From positions 194,209 through 258,208 of the forward strand of contig SUWG01000001.1 of NCBI GenBank assembly GCA_015061625.1: a stretch of DNA of 64,000 nucleotides, read 5' to 3'. Positions 46,443 to 53,938 of this stretch are shown here, one piece after another (position 1 is the stretch's first letter; each line of letters opens with the position of its first letter). Made by a program: the position numbers and the translations under genes. The notes under the pieces are model-generated. The model saw nothing but the letters and a program-made list of their open reading frames with translations. It was not told the DNA's origin and did no database searches. Source of the stretch: Lentisphaerota bacterium. Lineage in GTDB: Bacteria; Verrucomicrobiota; Lentisphaeria; Victivallales; Victivallaceae.

Positions 46443-47699
46443 ATGCAGACAACAGCAGTACGCCTGTATGGCAAACGTGATTTGCGTTTGGAAACCTTTG
46501 AATTGCCGCAGTTGACCGATGGGGATATTCTGGCCCGGATCATCTCGGATACGGTCTGTATGTCCACCTACAAAACCGTCGAACAGGGTGCGGCACATAA
46601 GCGGGTGCCGGATGATGTGGCGGCCAATCCGGTGATCATCGGCCACGAACTTTGCGGCGAGATCATCGAAGTCGGTGCCAAATGGGCGGATAAGTATCAG
46701 CCGGGAGATAAATTCGCCGTTCAGCCGGTGGTCGATCTGGCCAACAGTTACGATACCATCGGCTACTCTTTTGCCTCGGTCGGCGGCGATGCGGAAGTGG
46801 TGCTTATTCCGGAACGTATCGTGGAAAAAGGGTGTCTGCTGCCTTACAGCGGCGAAGGTTACTTCGGCGGCAGTCTGGCGGAACCGATGAGTTGCATCAT
46901 CGGCGGTTTCCGTGCCTCCTATCACAGCGGCAAAGAGGAATACACTCACCAAATGGGGATCCGCTCCGGCGGCAAAATGGCGGTCATCGGCGGCACCGGG
47001 CCGATGGGGCTGGGCTGTGTGGATTATGCGTTGAATGGGCCGGTGCGCCCCTCGGTGCTGGTGGTCACAGATATCAATCCGGAAAGACTGGCACGGGCGG
47101 AAAAAATTTTCCCGGCAGCCAAAGCCGCTGAAAACGGCATTGAATTGCATTTTCTCAACACTGCCGATGGCGATGCACTGGCGATGATGCGGGAAATAAC
47201 GCCCGCCGGTTACGATGATATATTCTGTATGGCTCCGGTGTGCAGTGCGGTGGAACTTTCCGGAAAACTGCTGGCCAAAGACGGCTGTCTGAACTTTTTT
47301 GCCGGGCCGATGGATTCCGGTTTTTCGGCGCAGTTGAATTTTTACGATGTCCATTATGCCTCGACCCATGTGGTCGGCACTTCCGGCGGCACGGTGACTG
47401 ATCTGCGCATGGCTCTGGAATTTATGGCGGCAAAGCGCATCCATCCGGAAGTCATGCTTACGCACATCGGCGGTCTGGATGCCGTGGCGGATACCACCAT
47501 GCGTCTGCCGCAGATACCCGGCGGCAAAAAGATCATCTATCCGGGTATCCGGATGCCGCTGACGGCGATTTCCGACTTTGCTGAACTCGGCAAAAGTGAT
47601 CCATTCTTTGCCGCTCTGGCAGAGTGCTGTGACAAATTCGGCGGTTTGTGGAATGTGGAAGCGGAAAAGATGCTTCTGGAACACTTTAAAGTATTGTAA
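46443..47699 (+). CDS. Zinc-type medium-chain dehydrogenase, possibly sugar-phosphate (sorbose-1-phosphate-like) reductase
   Basis: 418 residues from the ATG at 46443 (GGAGAA upstream). An N-terminal GroES-like domain has GHELCGEIIEVGAKW and the Cys at SDTVCMSTYK; the Rossmann domain has VIGGTGPMGLGCVDYAL. The length, the C-terminal extension and the downstream aldolase resemble SorE-type L-sorbose-1-phosphate reductases and related polyol dehydrogenases, by memory of the family rather than search. It is coupled with a class II aldolase 19 bases downstream, which suggests a short pathway for a ketose or polyol phosphate. Confidence 0.75.
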   Translation: MQTTAVRLYGKRDLRLETFELPQLTDGDILARIISDTVCMSTYKTVEQGAAHKRVPDDVAANPVIIGHELCGEIIEVGAKWADKYQPGDKFAVQPVVDLANSYDTIGYSFASVGGDAEVVLIPERIVEKGCLLPYSGEGYFGGSLAEPMSCIIGGFRASYHSGKEEYTHQMGIRSGGKMAVIGGTGPMGLGCVDYALNGPVRPSVLVVTDINPERLARAEKIFPAAKAAENGIELHFLNTADGDALAMMREITPAGYDDIFCMAPVCSAVELSGKLLAKDGCLNFFAGPMDSGFSAQLNFYDVHYASTHVVGTSGGTVTDLRMALEFMAAKRIHPEVMLTHIGGLDAVADTTMRLPQIPGGKKIIYPGIRMPLTAISDFAELGKSDPFFAALAECCDKFGGLWNVEAEKMLLEHFKVL

Positions 47700-47718
47700 A
47701 AACTTGTGGAGAAAGATC

Positions 47719-48579
47719 ATGTTGGTAAATCTGCGTGAAATGCTCGCCGATGCATCAGCGAAAAAGTATGCTGTCGGTATGTTTGATGTCTCTGATCTGG
47801 AAATGATCCGTGCCGTCGTTCAGGAGGCCGAATCGCTCCGCTCCCCGGTCATTCTCGGTGCTTTGGCTCCGGATTTACAGGGCGACCGGCTGGAATACTG
47901 GTTCGCTCTGGCCTCACTGGCGGCGAAAAAGGCCAAAGTGCCGGTGTGCATCCATCTGGATCATGCCAATACGCTTGACGAGGTCATGCGGGCGGCGGAT
48001 ATCGGTTTTTCCTCGGTGATGCTGGATGCATCGGCATCGCCGTTTGAGGAAAACATCCGCCGTTCAAAAGAGGTGGTTCAGGCGTTGAGCGGACGGGATA
48101 TCACGGTCGAAGCGGAACTCGGTCATGTCGGTAACGGCTGGGTCGGTTCCGGAGAAGGCAGTGAATCCGGCCCGGATATGCTCACGGAACCGGAAAAAGT
48201 CGCTGAATTTGTGGAAAGAACTCAAGTTGATGCGCTGGCAGTTTCCATCGGTACGGCGCATGGAGTTTATATCAAGGCTCCGGAACTGGATATTGCCCGG
48301 TTGCAGAAGATCACGGAAGCGTCGGATATCCCGTTGGTTCTGCATGGCGGTTCCGGTACGCCGGAAGATCAACTGCGGGCGGCGATCGCTAACGGCATTT
48401 GCAAGATCAACATATATTCTGAAATGCTCACCGCCTGGAATACTGCAATGCTCAACGAGTTGCAGAAGTTGCCGCACATGGCGGCGTGGCCGGGAGTACT
48501 GCGGAAAAATCCGGATGCGGCAATGCGGGCGGTGATCCGGGAAAAAATCGGACTTTTCGGTTCCAACGGCAAATTTTGA
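47719..48579 (+). CDS. Class II fructose/tagatose-bisphosphate aldolase family protein
   Basis: 286 residues from the ATG at 47719 (GGAGAAAG upstream). Zinc ligands are seen in IHLDHANT, AELGHVGN and SIGTAHGVY, and the phosphate-binding LHGGSGTP is present. It cleaves a ketose 1,6-bisphosphate to dihydroxyacetone phosphate and glyceraldehyde 3-phosphate. Since it follows a sugar dehydrogenase, a catabolic GatY/KbaY-like role is more likely than glycolytic Fba. A terminator-like hairpin follows the stop. Confidence 0.85.
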   Translation: MLVNLREMLADASAKKYAVGMFDVSDLEMIRAVVQEAESLRSPVILGALAPDLQGDRLEYWFALASLAAKKAKVPVCIHLDHANTLDEVMRAADIGFSSVMLDASASPFEENIRRSKEVVQALSGRDITVEAELGHVGNGWVGSGEGSESGPDMLTEPEKVAEFVERTQVDALAVSIGTAHGVYIKAPELDIARLQKITEASDIPLVLHGGSGTPEDQLRAAIANGICKINIYSEMLTAWNTAMLNELQKLPHMAAWPGVLRKNPDAAMRAVIREKIGLFGSNGKF

Positions 48580-48586
48580 TTTGTTT

Positions 48587-48631
48587 TGCGAAAGAAGAGA
48601 CCTTCCTGAAAAAAGGTTGTCTTCTTTCGCA
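48587..48631 (+). terminator. Terminator-like hairpin after the aldolase gene
   Basis: TGCGAAAGAAGAGACCTT pairs with AAGGTTGTCTTCTTTCGCA around a short loop. The design repeats that at 11739-11780. A T-rich stretch (CATTTTTCC) follows shortly. Confidence 0.65.
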
Positions 48632-48701
48632 TCCCATTTTTCCCAAAACTTTTGACGGAAACCGGCGGCAGATTTTTTTGTAAATATTTAAAAAACCAGC
48701 C

Positions 48702-48729
48702 TTGAAAAAATCAGAATCACAACTATTTT
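48702..48729 (+). promoter_or_regulatory. Promoter of the pheL-aroF2-pheA operon
   Basis: TTGAAA (48702-48707), 16 bp, TATTTT (48724-48729), 36 bases before the leader-peptide start codon. Confidence 0.55.
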
Positions 48730-48764
48730 AAACAGAGAAACACCGGTTTTTGTGTGGTAAATTA

Positions 48765-48863
48765 ATGAAAACTTTTGATTACAGCATCCGATTTTACTTT
48801 AGCAACGGCTTCGCTTTCGACTTTAGAAAGCGGGGCGGGATGTCTGTTGCCGTGATCGCTTGA
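48765..48863 (+). CDS. Phe/Tyr-rich attenuator leader peptide (pheL-like)
   Basis: A 32-codon frame, ATG at 48765 and TGA at 48861-48863. Phe codons stand at positions 4, 10, 12, 16, 18 and 20 and Tyr codons at 6 and 11: eight aromatic codons in the first 20. The Phe codons 16-20 (TTC GCT TTC GAC TTT) overlap the first stem of the attenuator. The ribosome-binding site is weak (GTGTGGTAA). The peptide need have no function of its own; its translation would report the supply of Phe-tRNA. Confidence 0.85.
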   Translation: MKTFDYSIRFYFSNGFAFDFRKRGGMSVAVIA

Positions 48864-48931
48864 GTTTTCCGACAAATTAATCAAAGATATTCCGATACCC
48901 CGCTGTGAATTAGTCATGGCGGGGTTTTTTT
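48812..48931 (+). terminator. Transcription attenuator of aroF2-pheA
   Basis: Region 1 CGCTTTC (48812-48818) pairs with GAAAGCG (48826-48832). Region 2 GCGGGG (48830-48835), overlapping that arm, can instead pair with CCCCGC (48898-48903). The terminator is CCCCGC (48898-48903) with GCGGGG (48919-48924) and a seven-T run (48925-48931). Ribosome stalling on the Phe codons in region 1 would free region 2 to form the antiterminator. This is the classical amino-acid attenuation layout. Confidence 0.85.
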
Positions 48932-48978
48932 ATTGGTAAAAATTACGGTTTGATCATATAAACAAAAGGAAAGAAAAA

Positions 48979-49995
48979 ATGGTCATTATTCTCAAGGAAA
49001 ATCCGGAAACCAGTCAACTGGAAAATCTTATTTCATGGATCAAAGCCCAGGGCGTCACCCCCCATATCACCCAGGGTATGCACCAGACGATCATGGGTCT
49101 GGTCGGCGATACCGCCCGGATCGATATCGAATTGCTGCAGCAGATGGAGATCGTCGAAGCGGTCAGACGGGTGCAGGAACCATTCAAAAACGCCAATCGT
49201 AAATTTCATCCGCTGGATACGGTGGTCAAGGTAAAAGATGCCGTTATCGGCGGCGGGGGCATGGCGGTGATCGCCGGACCGTGTTCCGTGGAAAGTGAAG
49301 AGCAGATCATCACCGTCGCCCGCAGTGTCAAAACTTCCGGAGCAAAACTGCTCCGCGGCGGCGCATTCAAACCGCGCACTTCACCTTACGCATTTCAGGG
49401 GTTGCGCGAGGAGGGCATACGCTTGCTGCTGGAAGCCAAAAAAGATACCGGATTACCCATCGTCACTGAAATCATGGATCTTTCCCAGCTGGATCTTTTT
49501 GCTGATGTGGATGTTATCCAGGTCGGGGCCAGAAATATGCAGAATTTTGAATTGCTCAAGCAACTCGGCCACACCAATAAACCCATTCTGCTCAAACGCG
49601 GCTTGGCCAATACCTATCAGGAGTTGCTCATGAGTGCCGAATACATCATGGCTTTCGGCAATGAAAATGTCATTCTCTGTGAGCGCGGCATCCGCACTTT
49701 TGAAACTTACACCCGCAACACGCTGGATATTTCCGCCGTGCCTGCGCTGAAAATCCTTTCCCACCTGCCGGTCATCATCGATCCCAGTCATGCCGCCGGT
49801 ATGGCAAAATTCGTTGCGCCGCTGTCACTTGCCGCTGTCGCCGCCGGGGCCGACGGATTGATCATCGAAGTTCACAACAATCCGGCGTGTGCCAAATGTG
49901 ACGGTATGCAGAGCCTGACCATGCCGGATTTCGATAAGTTGATGAAAAAAATCAATATTATGAAAGAGGCCCAAACCGCCTGTAATGCTTTTTAA
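48979..49995 (+). CDS. aroF: 3-deoxy-D-arabino-heptulosonate 7-phosphate synthase, paralogue 2
   Basis: 338 residues; AAAGGAAAG precedes the ATG. Same domain plan as the copy at 43779: ferredoxin-like regulatory domain, then catalytic barrel (AGPCSVESEEQI, KRGLANTYQELLMS, IIDPSHAAG). The N-terminal 65 residues and the last third differ from copy 1, but roughly 500 bp in the middle are about 98% identical. Control by the Phe attenuator suggests this is the phenylalanine-responsive isoenzyme. pheA follows 23 bases later. Confidence 0.95.
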   Translation: MVIILKENPETSQLENLISWIKAQGVTPHITQGMHQTIMGLVGDTARIDIELLQQMEIVEAVRRVQEPFKNANRKFHPLDTVVKVKDAVIGGGGMAVIAGPCSVESEEQIITVARSVKTSGAKLLRGGAFKPRTSPYAFQGLREEGIRLLLEAKKDTGLPIVTEIMDLSQLDLFADVDVIQVGARNMQNFELLKQLGHTNKPILLKRGLANTYQELLMSAEYIMAFGNENVILCERGIRTFETYTRNTLDISAVPALKILSHLPVIIDPSHAAGMAKFVAPLSLAAVAAGADGLIIEVHNNPACAKCDGMQSLTMPDFDKLMKKINIMKEAQTACNAF

Positions 49996-50018
49996 TAATT
50001 TGGTAAGGTAAAGTGATT

Positions 50019-51158
50019 ATGGATATTCAATCCGCGCGTAAAAAAATCGATCGTATCGACGATGAGATACTGAAACTTTTTTCCGAACGTATGCGTATCG
50101 GCGGCGAACTGGGCAAAATCAAACAGGCCGGTCATCTGCCCATCGAAAACAGCGAAAGAGAACGGGAAATTCTGCTCAAAATCACCAAAGAATCCGGAGA
50201 AAGTCTGCAAAGTTGCGCCAGAATACTCTTTTCCACCCTCTTTGAATTGAGCAAATCATATCAACGCCGCCAGAGCAGTGAATTCAGTGATTTTTCCCGG
50301 ATGATCCTCGATTCGCTGAATAATACCCCGAAACTTTTCCCCGCCATGGCCAAAGTCGGCTGTTGCGGCGTGCCGGGTGCTTACGCCCAACTCGCCGCCG
50401 ACCGCCTCTTTCAACTGGCGGATATCACCTACTTCAACGACTTCAATGCCGTCTTTCAGGCGGTGGAAAAAGGTCTCTGCCAGTACGGGGTCCTGCCGAT
50501 CGAAAATTCCACTTCCGGAACTATCGATCAGGTTTACGACCTGATGCTCGATCACAAATTTCACATCGTGCGCAGTTGCCGTCTGCAGGTGCGCCACAGT
50601 CTCTTACTGCCGCCGGGCGCGGAAATTTCCGATATCAAAGAGGTCATTTCCCATGAACAGGGCTTGAAACAGTGCGCCGGTTTCCTGAAATCCCTCGGCA
50701 ATATCAAACGCACCACTGCCGGAAGCACCGCTCTGGCCGCCAAAATCGTCAGCGAATCCGGCCGCAAGGATATCGCCGCCATCGCCAGCAGTGAATGTGC
50801 CGGGATCTATTCTTTGCATATCGGTGCTGAAAATATTCAGGATCGGGATTCAAATTATACCAGATTCATCTGCATTTCACGCCAGCCGGAAATCTATCCC
50901 GGTGCATCGAAAATCAGCATCATGGGCGTACTGCCGCATAAACCCGGCGCATTATACAGTCTGCTCGCCCGCTTCGCCGTACTCGGAGTAAATCTGACCA
51001 AACTCGAAAGCCGCCCCAAACGCAACGAGAACTTTGAATATATGTTCTACTTCGACTTTGAGGCCTCTCTGGCCGATGCACAGGTCAGACAACTGCTCGC
51101 CGAATTGCTCGCCGATAACGGCCGCTTCACGTTTTTAGGTAATTATCTGGAAATTTGA
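50019..51158 (+). CDS. pheA: Bifunctional chorismate mutase / prephenate dehydratase
   Basis: 379 residues from the ATG at 50019 (GGTAAGG upstream; the GTG at 50013 is less likely). Residues 1-85 are an AroQ mutase (ARKKIDRIDDEILKLFSERM). The dehydratase domain carries GVPGAYAQLAADRLF, GVLPIENSTSGTIDQVYDL, HEQGLKQCAGFL and the DRDSNYTRF motif with the catalytic Thr. A C-terminal ACT domain (HKPGALYSLLARFAVLGVN; LTKLESRP) gives feedback inhibition by Phe. It makes phenylpyruvate. A dispersed hairpin element begins 26 bases after the stop. Confidence 0.96.
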   Translation: MDIQSARKKIDRIDDEILKLFSERMRIGGELGKIKQAGHLPIENSEREREILLKITKESGESLQSCARILFSTLFELSKSYQRRQSSEFSDFSRMILDSLNNTPKLFPAMAKVGCCGVPGAYAQLAADRLFQLADITYFNDFNAVFQAVEKGLCQYGVLPIENSTSGTIDQVYDLMLDHKFHIVRSCRLQVRHSLLLPPGAEISDIKEVISHEQGLKQCAGFLKSLGNIKRTTAGSTALAAKIVSESGRKDIAAIASSECAGIYSLHIGAENIQDRDSNYTRFICISRQPEIYPGASKISIMGVLPHKPGALYSLLARFAVLGVNLTKLESRPKRNENFEYMFYFDFEASLADAQVRQLLAELLADNGRFTFLGNYLEI

Positions 51159-51184
51159 TATCCTGATTTTTGGGAAAATCCGTA

Positions 51185-51303
51185 CGGCGGATGGATCGTG
51201 AGTTGAGGGCGAAGTCAAACCAAGGCGAAAGTGAGGGCGTGTACTATGTACTCAACCGAACTTGAGTCCGACAGTTTGACGAGAGATCAATCACGAGCCG
51301 CCG
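51185..51303 (+). repeat. Dispersed hairpin element, copy C
   Basis: Bounded by CGGCGG and CCGCCG; inner arms GTCAAACC and AGTTTGAC; tip GTACTATGTAC. The base-proximal arms (GGATCGTGAG with CAATCACGAGCC) differ from other copies but still pair. Confidence 0.8.
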
Positions 51304-51310
51304 CCGGGGT

Positions 51311-51429
51311 GTTGATTTGCGTGCCGCAAATCAACGTGAAGTGCCGGGAATTCTTCCCGGCGTGAAGCATTGCTCCGCAATGTGAAGCTTTTCGCCTTAT
51401 GGCGAAAGTGAAGCACTCGCTTTGCGAGT
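51311..51429 (-). repeat. CTTCAC hairpin array, inverted copy
   Basis: The same five hairpins as at 11490-11607, in reverse order and orientation, with GTGAAG linkers on the plus strand. The TTTCGCC hairpin has a TTAT loop here and GCAA there, so the loop varies while the stem holds. Like the first array it lies next to a dispersed hairpin element. Confidence 0.85.
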
Positions 51430-51482
51430 AAGGATGTGTTGATTTATAAAAAATAATTGCTATCCTGATTTTTGGGAGAATC

Positions 51483-51566
51483 CGCCCGCAATGCGCCACC
51501 GCACCCGGTGGCAGATTTTTATTTGATTTTTATTTCACCGGCGCAATGCGCCACCGCACCCGCTCC
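51483..51566 (+). repeat. Two solitary right ends of the dispersed hairpin element
   Basis: CCCGCAATGCGCCACCGC (from about 51481) and GCGCAATGCGCCACCGC (from 51541) match the last part of the element without the rest; between them is GGTGGCAGATTTTTATTTGA, repeated again near 51759. They look like remnants of deleted copies. Confidence 0.6.
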
Positions 51567-51688
51567 CGGTGGATGCAGTGCGAGACAAGGTCGCCGTCAA
51601 ATCAAGGTAACGGTGAAGGAGTGTACTATGTACTCGACTGAACCGTTATCCGCCGATTTGACAAGAGATTGACCGCAATGCACCACCG
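51567..51688 (+). repeat. Dispersed hairpin element, copy D
   Basis: 122 bp, CGGTGG to CCACCG. Arms GTCAAATC/GATTTGAC and TAACGGT/ACCGTTA, tip GTACTATGTAC. It is near-identical to copy E. Confidence 0.85.
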
Positions 51689-51820
51689 GACGCTTATTTT
51701 CGCCGCCAATGGCGGCGACAAGCGTTCCGCCGCTTGACCACGTCCGGGTAAGCACCCGGTGGCAGATTTTTATTTGATTTTTTATTTGATTTTTCCAATC
51801 AGGCACCGCCGCCCACCCAG
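51689..51820. other. Spacer between hairpin copies D and E
   Basis: No gene. It holds a hairpin CGCCGCC/GGCGGCG flanked by ACGCTT and AAGCGT, and two runs of TTTTATTTGATTTT. Confidence 0.5.
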
Positions 51821-51942
51821 CGGTGGATGCAGTGCGAGACAAGGTCGCCGTCAAATCAAGGTAACGGTGAAGGAGTGTACTATGTACTCGACTGAACCGT
51901 TATCCGCCGATTTGGCAAGAGATTGCCCGCAATGCGCCACCG
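51821..51942 (+). repeat. Dispersed hairpin element, copy E
   Basis: 122 bp, CGGTGG to CCACCG, arms GTCAAATC with GATTTGGC (one G-T pair) and TAACGGT/ACCGTTA. Confidence 0.85.
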
Positions 51943-51952
51943 CCCCCGCACC

Positions 51953-52074
51953 CGGTGGATGCAGTGTGAGGCAAGGTCGCCGCCAAATCAAGGCGAAAGC
52001 GAGGGAGTGTACTATGTACTCGACCGAGCTTGAGTCCGCCGATTTGGCAAGAGATTGCCCGCAATGCACCACCG
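51953..52074 (+). repeat. Dispersed hairpin element, copy F
   Basis: 122 bp, CGGTGG to CCACCG, arms GCCAAATC/GATTTGGC and the GCGAAAGCGAGG-type upper stem of copy A. It ends 5 bases before the stop codon of the minus-strand lipoprotein gene. Confidence 0.85.
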
Positions 52075-52079
52075 CTCTC

Positions 52080-52499
52080 TCAATTTTGTGTCCGGTAAGT
52101 TACGCTTTCCTGCCAAACCTCCCGGCCCTGACAAAAAAGTTTCAAAGTCAGTTTCTCCCCGGTAACTTCCGGACGCAACTCCCACTGCGAACCGGCCGTG
52201 ACCCGCTGATTGCCGGTGATCTTGCCGCTTTCACGCAATACAAACTGCGCCAGCGCATCCGCCGCCTCATCAGCAGTGCCAACCAGTATGATCTTCTCCC
52301 CCGGACAACGCTCCAGCATCGCCAGTGTCAGCGCGGAAACCATATAATCCACCGCTTCACGCACGGTGTAAACTTTATCTCCACTATTCTGCGGATTATC
52401 CAGAATATTTCCCTGCGGCGGTTCACCTTCCGGGAGCAGCCAGCAGCAGCCGCTCAAAATCACCGCCAATAACAGTGACGATAAAAATTTCATTCTCAT
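52080..52499 (-). CDS. Small lipoprotein at the end of the exbBD operon
   Basis: 139 residues. A signal peptide with lipobox AVILSGC, then a Pro/Gly-rich linker and a compact domain beginning VREAVDYMVSALTLAMLERC and ending in beta strands (GEKLTLKLFCQGREVW). I do not recognise the family. It overlaps the zinc-ribbon gene by 4 bases and is the last gene of a minus-strand run from exbB. An outer-membrane or inner-membrane partner role in the TonB-like system is possible from context only. Confidence 0.65.
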   Translation of the reverse strand: MRMKFLSSLLLAVILSGCCWLLPEGEPPQGNILDNPQNSGDKVYTVREAVDYMVSALTLAMLERCPGEKIILVGTADEAADALAQFVLRESGKITGNQRVTAGSQWELRPEVTGEKLTLKLFCQGREVWQESVTYRTQN

Positions 52500-52765
52500 T
52501 TGTTCCGCCCTTTCTTGACGATCGGCACCGCTCCGTCACGCCGGCGGATACACACCGTATTGCACCGCGGACAACGGCACAGCGAAACCGGCTGTTTCGG
52601 CACAAAAGAGTTGTGACAGGTGTTGCAGTGAAACAACTGACGGTTGCTCAACTGCCACTCGTTGCGCCGCAAACGGCTGATCTCCCGGCACCACAGCCAA
52701 CCGATATAGGCCAGCAGAAATATCAGCAGTAATTCAAAAAATCCGGCAAAACCTATCCCGATCAC
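52496..52765 (-). CDS. Membrane-anchored zinc-ribbon protein
   Basis: 89 residues: one N-terminal membrane helix (GFFELLLIFLLAYIGWLWC), then a zinc-ribbon-like part with FHCNTCHNSF and CRCPRCNTVC, and a basic tail. The two Cys pairs could hold one zinc ion. It is translationally coupled on both sides (4-base overlaps). Function unknown. Confidence 0.65.
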   Translation of the reverse strand: MIGIGFAGFFELLLIFLLAYIGWLWCREISRLRRNEWQLSNRQLFHCNTCHNSFVPKQPVSLCRCPRCNTVCIRRRDGAVPIVKKGRNK

Positions 52766-53493
52766 TTTTCACCTCTCTGCCAATTCACCGTGTAAATGCC
52801 CGGCTTGATCCCGGCGGCTTTCAGCAGTTTTGCCGCCTGTTCATCCAATACACCGTCACCGCTGGATTGAATGACCTGCGACTGTATCAGCAAACCGCTG
52901 CCGGTAAAACGGATCACACTGGGCCGCTGCGCCTTATCCACCGGTAAATTTACCAAACCGGCAACTTCCAGCGTTTCGCCGTTTTCCGCCACCACCACCG
53001 ACGGTCTGACCGCCGGAACTCCCTGCGGATGCGGCAAAACCGGCGCATACTGCCCCGAAGCCGGAATATCCCCGGCACTCACATTTTCGCCCGATACCTC
53101 ATATTCATACACCGGGATTTGCGTTTCCCGGCCGATATTATGCTCCAAATCAATGCCGTCACCGGAACTTTCCAGACAATCCCCCGCATGGGTGCGGCGG
53201 CAATTACCGCAAAACGGCAATCCCCCCGTGTTGATCCGGTAGGTATGCGAGGAATCATAACGGCCGAGCAAAGCCAGCGTTTCACTATCCCGGCTCAAAA
53301 TCAGGGAAACTTCTGTGCTTTGCCGCTTTTCTGCCGGTGAATGAAATTCATATTTGAAACCGGTCAGAACCAAAGCAAAAATCACCGCTGTAACCACAGC
53401 TGCCAACAGCACACTGCAGGAGTTGCGGCCCTTTTCAAATGACCATTTGCGGCGTTTTTTACTATTATTCAACAAAATGGGTCTCCGGATCAT
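52762..53493 (-). CDS. TonB-like energy-transducing protein
   Basis: About 244 residues. The start is uncertain: ATG 53493 overlaps exbD, and a TTG near 53472, preceded by GGAG, is also possible. A basic N-terminus, one membrane helix (SVLLAAVVTAVIFALVLTGF), a periplasmic region with three Cys (GLPFCGNCRRTHAGDC), a Pro-containing linker and a C-terminal domain IRFTGSGLLIQSQVIQSSGD followed by LDEQAAKLL, which resembles the TonB C-terminal fold. With ExbB and ExbD upstream, it probably passes proton-motive energy to an outer-membrane receptor. No TonB-dependent receptor is in the window. Confidence 0.65.
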   Translation of the reverse strand: MIRRPILLNNSKKRRKWSFEKGRNSCSVLLAAVVTAVIFALVLTGFKYEFHSPAEKRQSTEVSLILSRDSETLALLGRYDSSHTYRINTGGLPFCGNCRRTHAGDCLESSGDGIDLEHNIGRETQIPVYEYEVSGENVSAGDIPASGQYAPVLPHPQGVPAVRPSVVVAENGETLEVAGLVNLPVDKAQRPSVIRFTGSGLLIQSQVIQSSGDGVLDEQAAKLLKAAGIKPGIYTVNWQRGEK

Positions 53494-53938
53494 TAGCCAA
53501 TGGCTGAACGGCAATGAAACTTTCCATCTGCGCCGATTCGGCAATATTCATGATTTCATACAATACGCCCGACGGCACATCCTTATCCGCCCGGATGACC
53601 AACACCTTTTCCCGGTTGCGGTCAGTGAGCAATTCCCGGCGCAACTGACCGGCATCGATATGGCGGTCACGGTAATATATCCGGCACGGCTGCCCCGGTA
53701 CTTCCGGCGCAGTCACCGTCACGATAGAACGCCCCAGCCCCACCGCCTGCGGCACCTGATCGGCCTGCGGCAAATTCACTTTGATACCGGAAATACGCAC
53801 CACGGATGATGCCAGCAACAGAAAAAATACCAGCAGAAAAAACAGATCCGCCAGAGCGATATACTGACCGATGCGCCATAACGGACGCAACCTGGTTCTG
53901 TAATAACGCCCCTCACCGGATTGTCCGGAATAATTCAT
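53465..53938 (-). CDS. exbD: Biopolymer transport protein ExbD/TolR-like
   Basis: 157 residues. The single membrane helix (YIALADLFFLLVFFLLLASS) holds the conserved membrane-embedded Asp needed for proton flow; a periplasmic domain with LPQADQ and VLVIRADKDVPSGVLYEIMN follows. It overlaps exbB by 4 bases. Confidence 0.85.
   Translation of the reverse strand: MNYSGQSGEGRYYRTRLRPLWRIGQYIALADLFFLLVFFLLLASSVVRISGIKVNLPQADQVPQAVGLGRSIVTVTAPEVPGQPCRIYYRDRHIDAGQLRRELLTDRNREKVLVIRADKDVPSGVLYEIMNIAESAQMESFIAVQPLANDPETHFVE

Noticed and set aside
45187..47720. Long antisense frames over aroA (45187-46407) and the dehydrogenase (46395-47720)
   Set aside because: Shadows of genes with complete motif sets; no ribosome-binding site or known domain.
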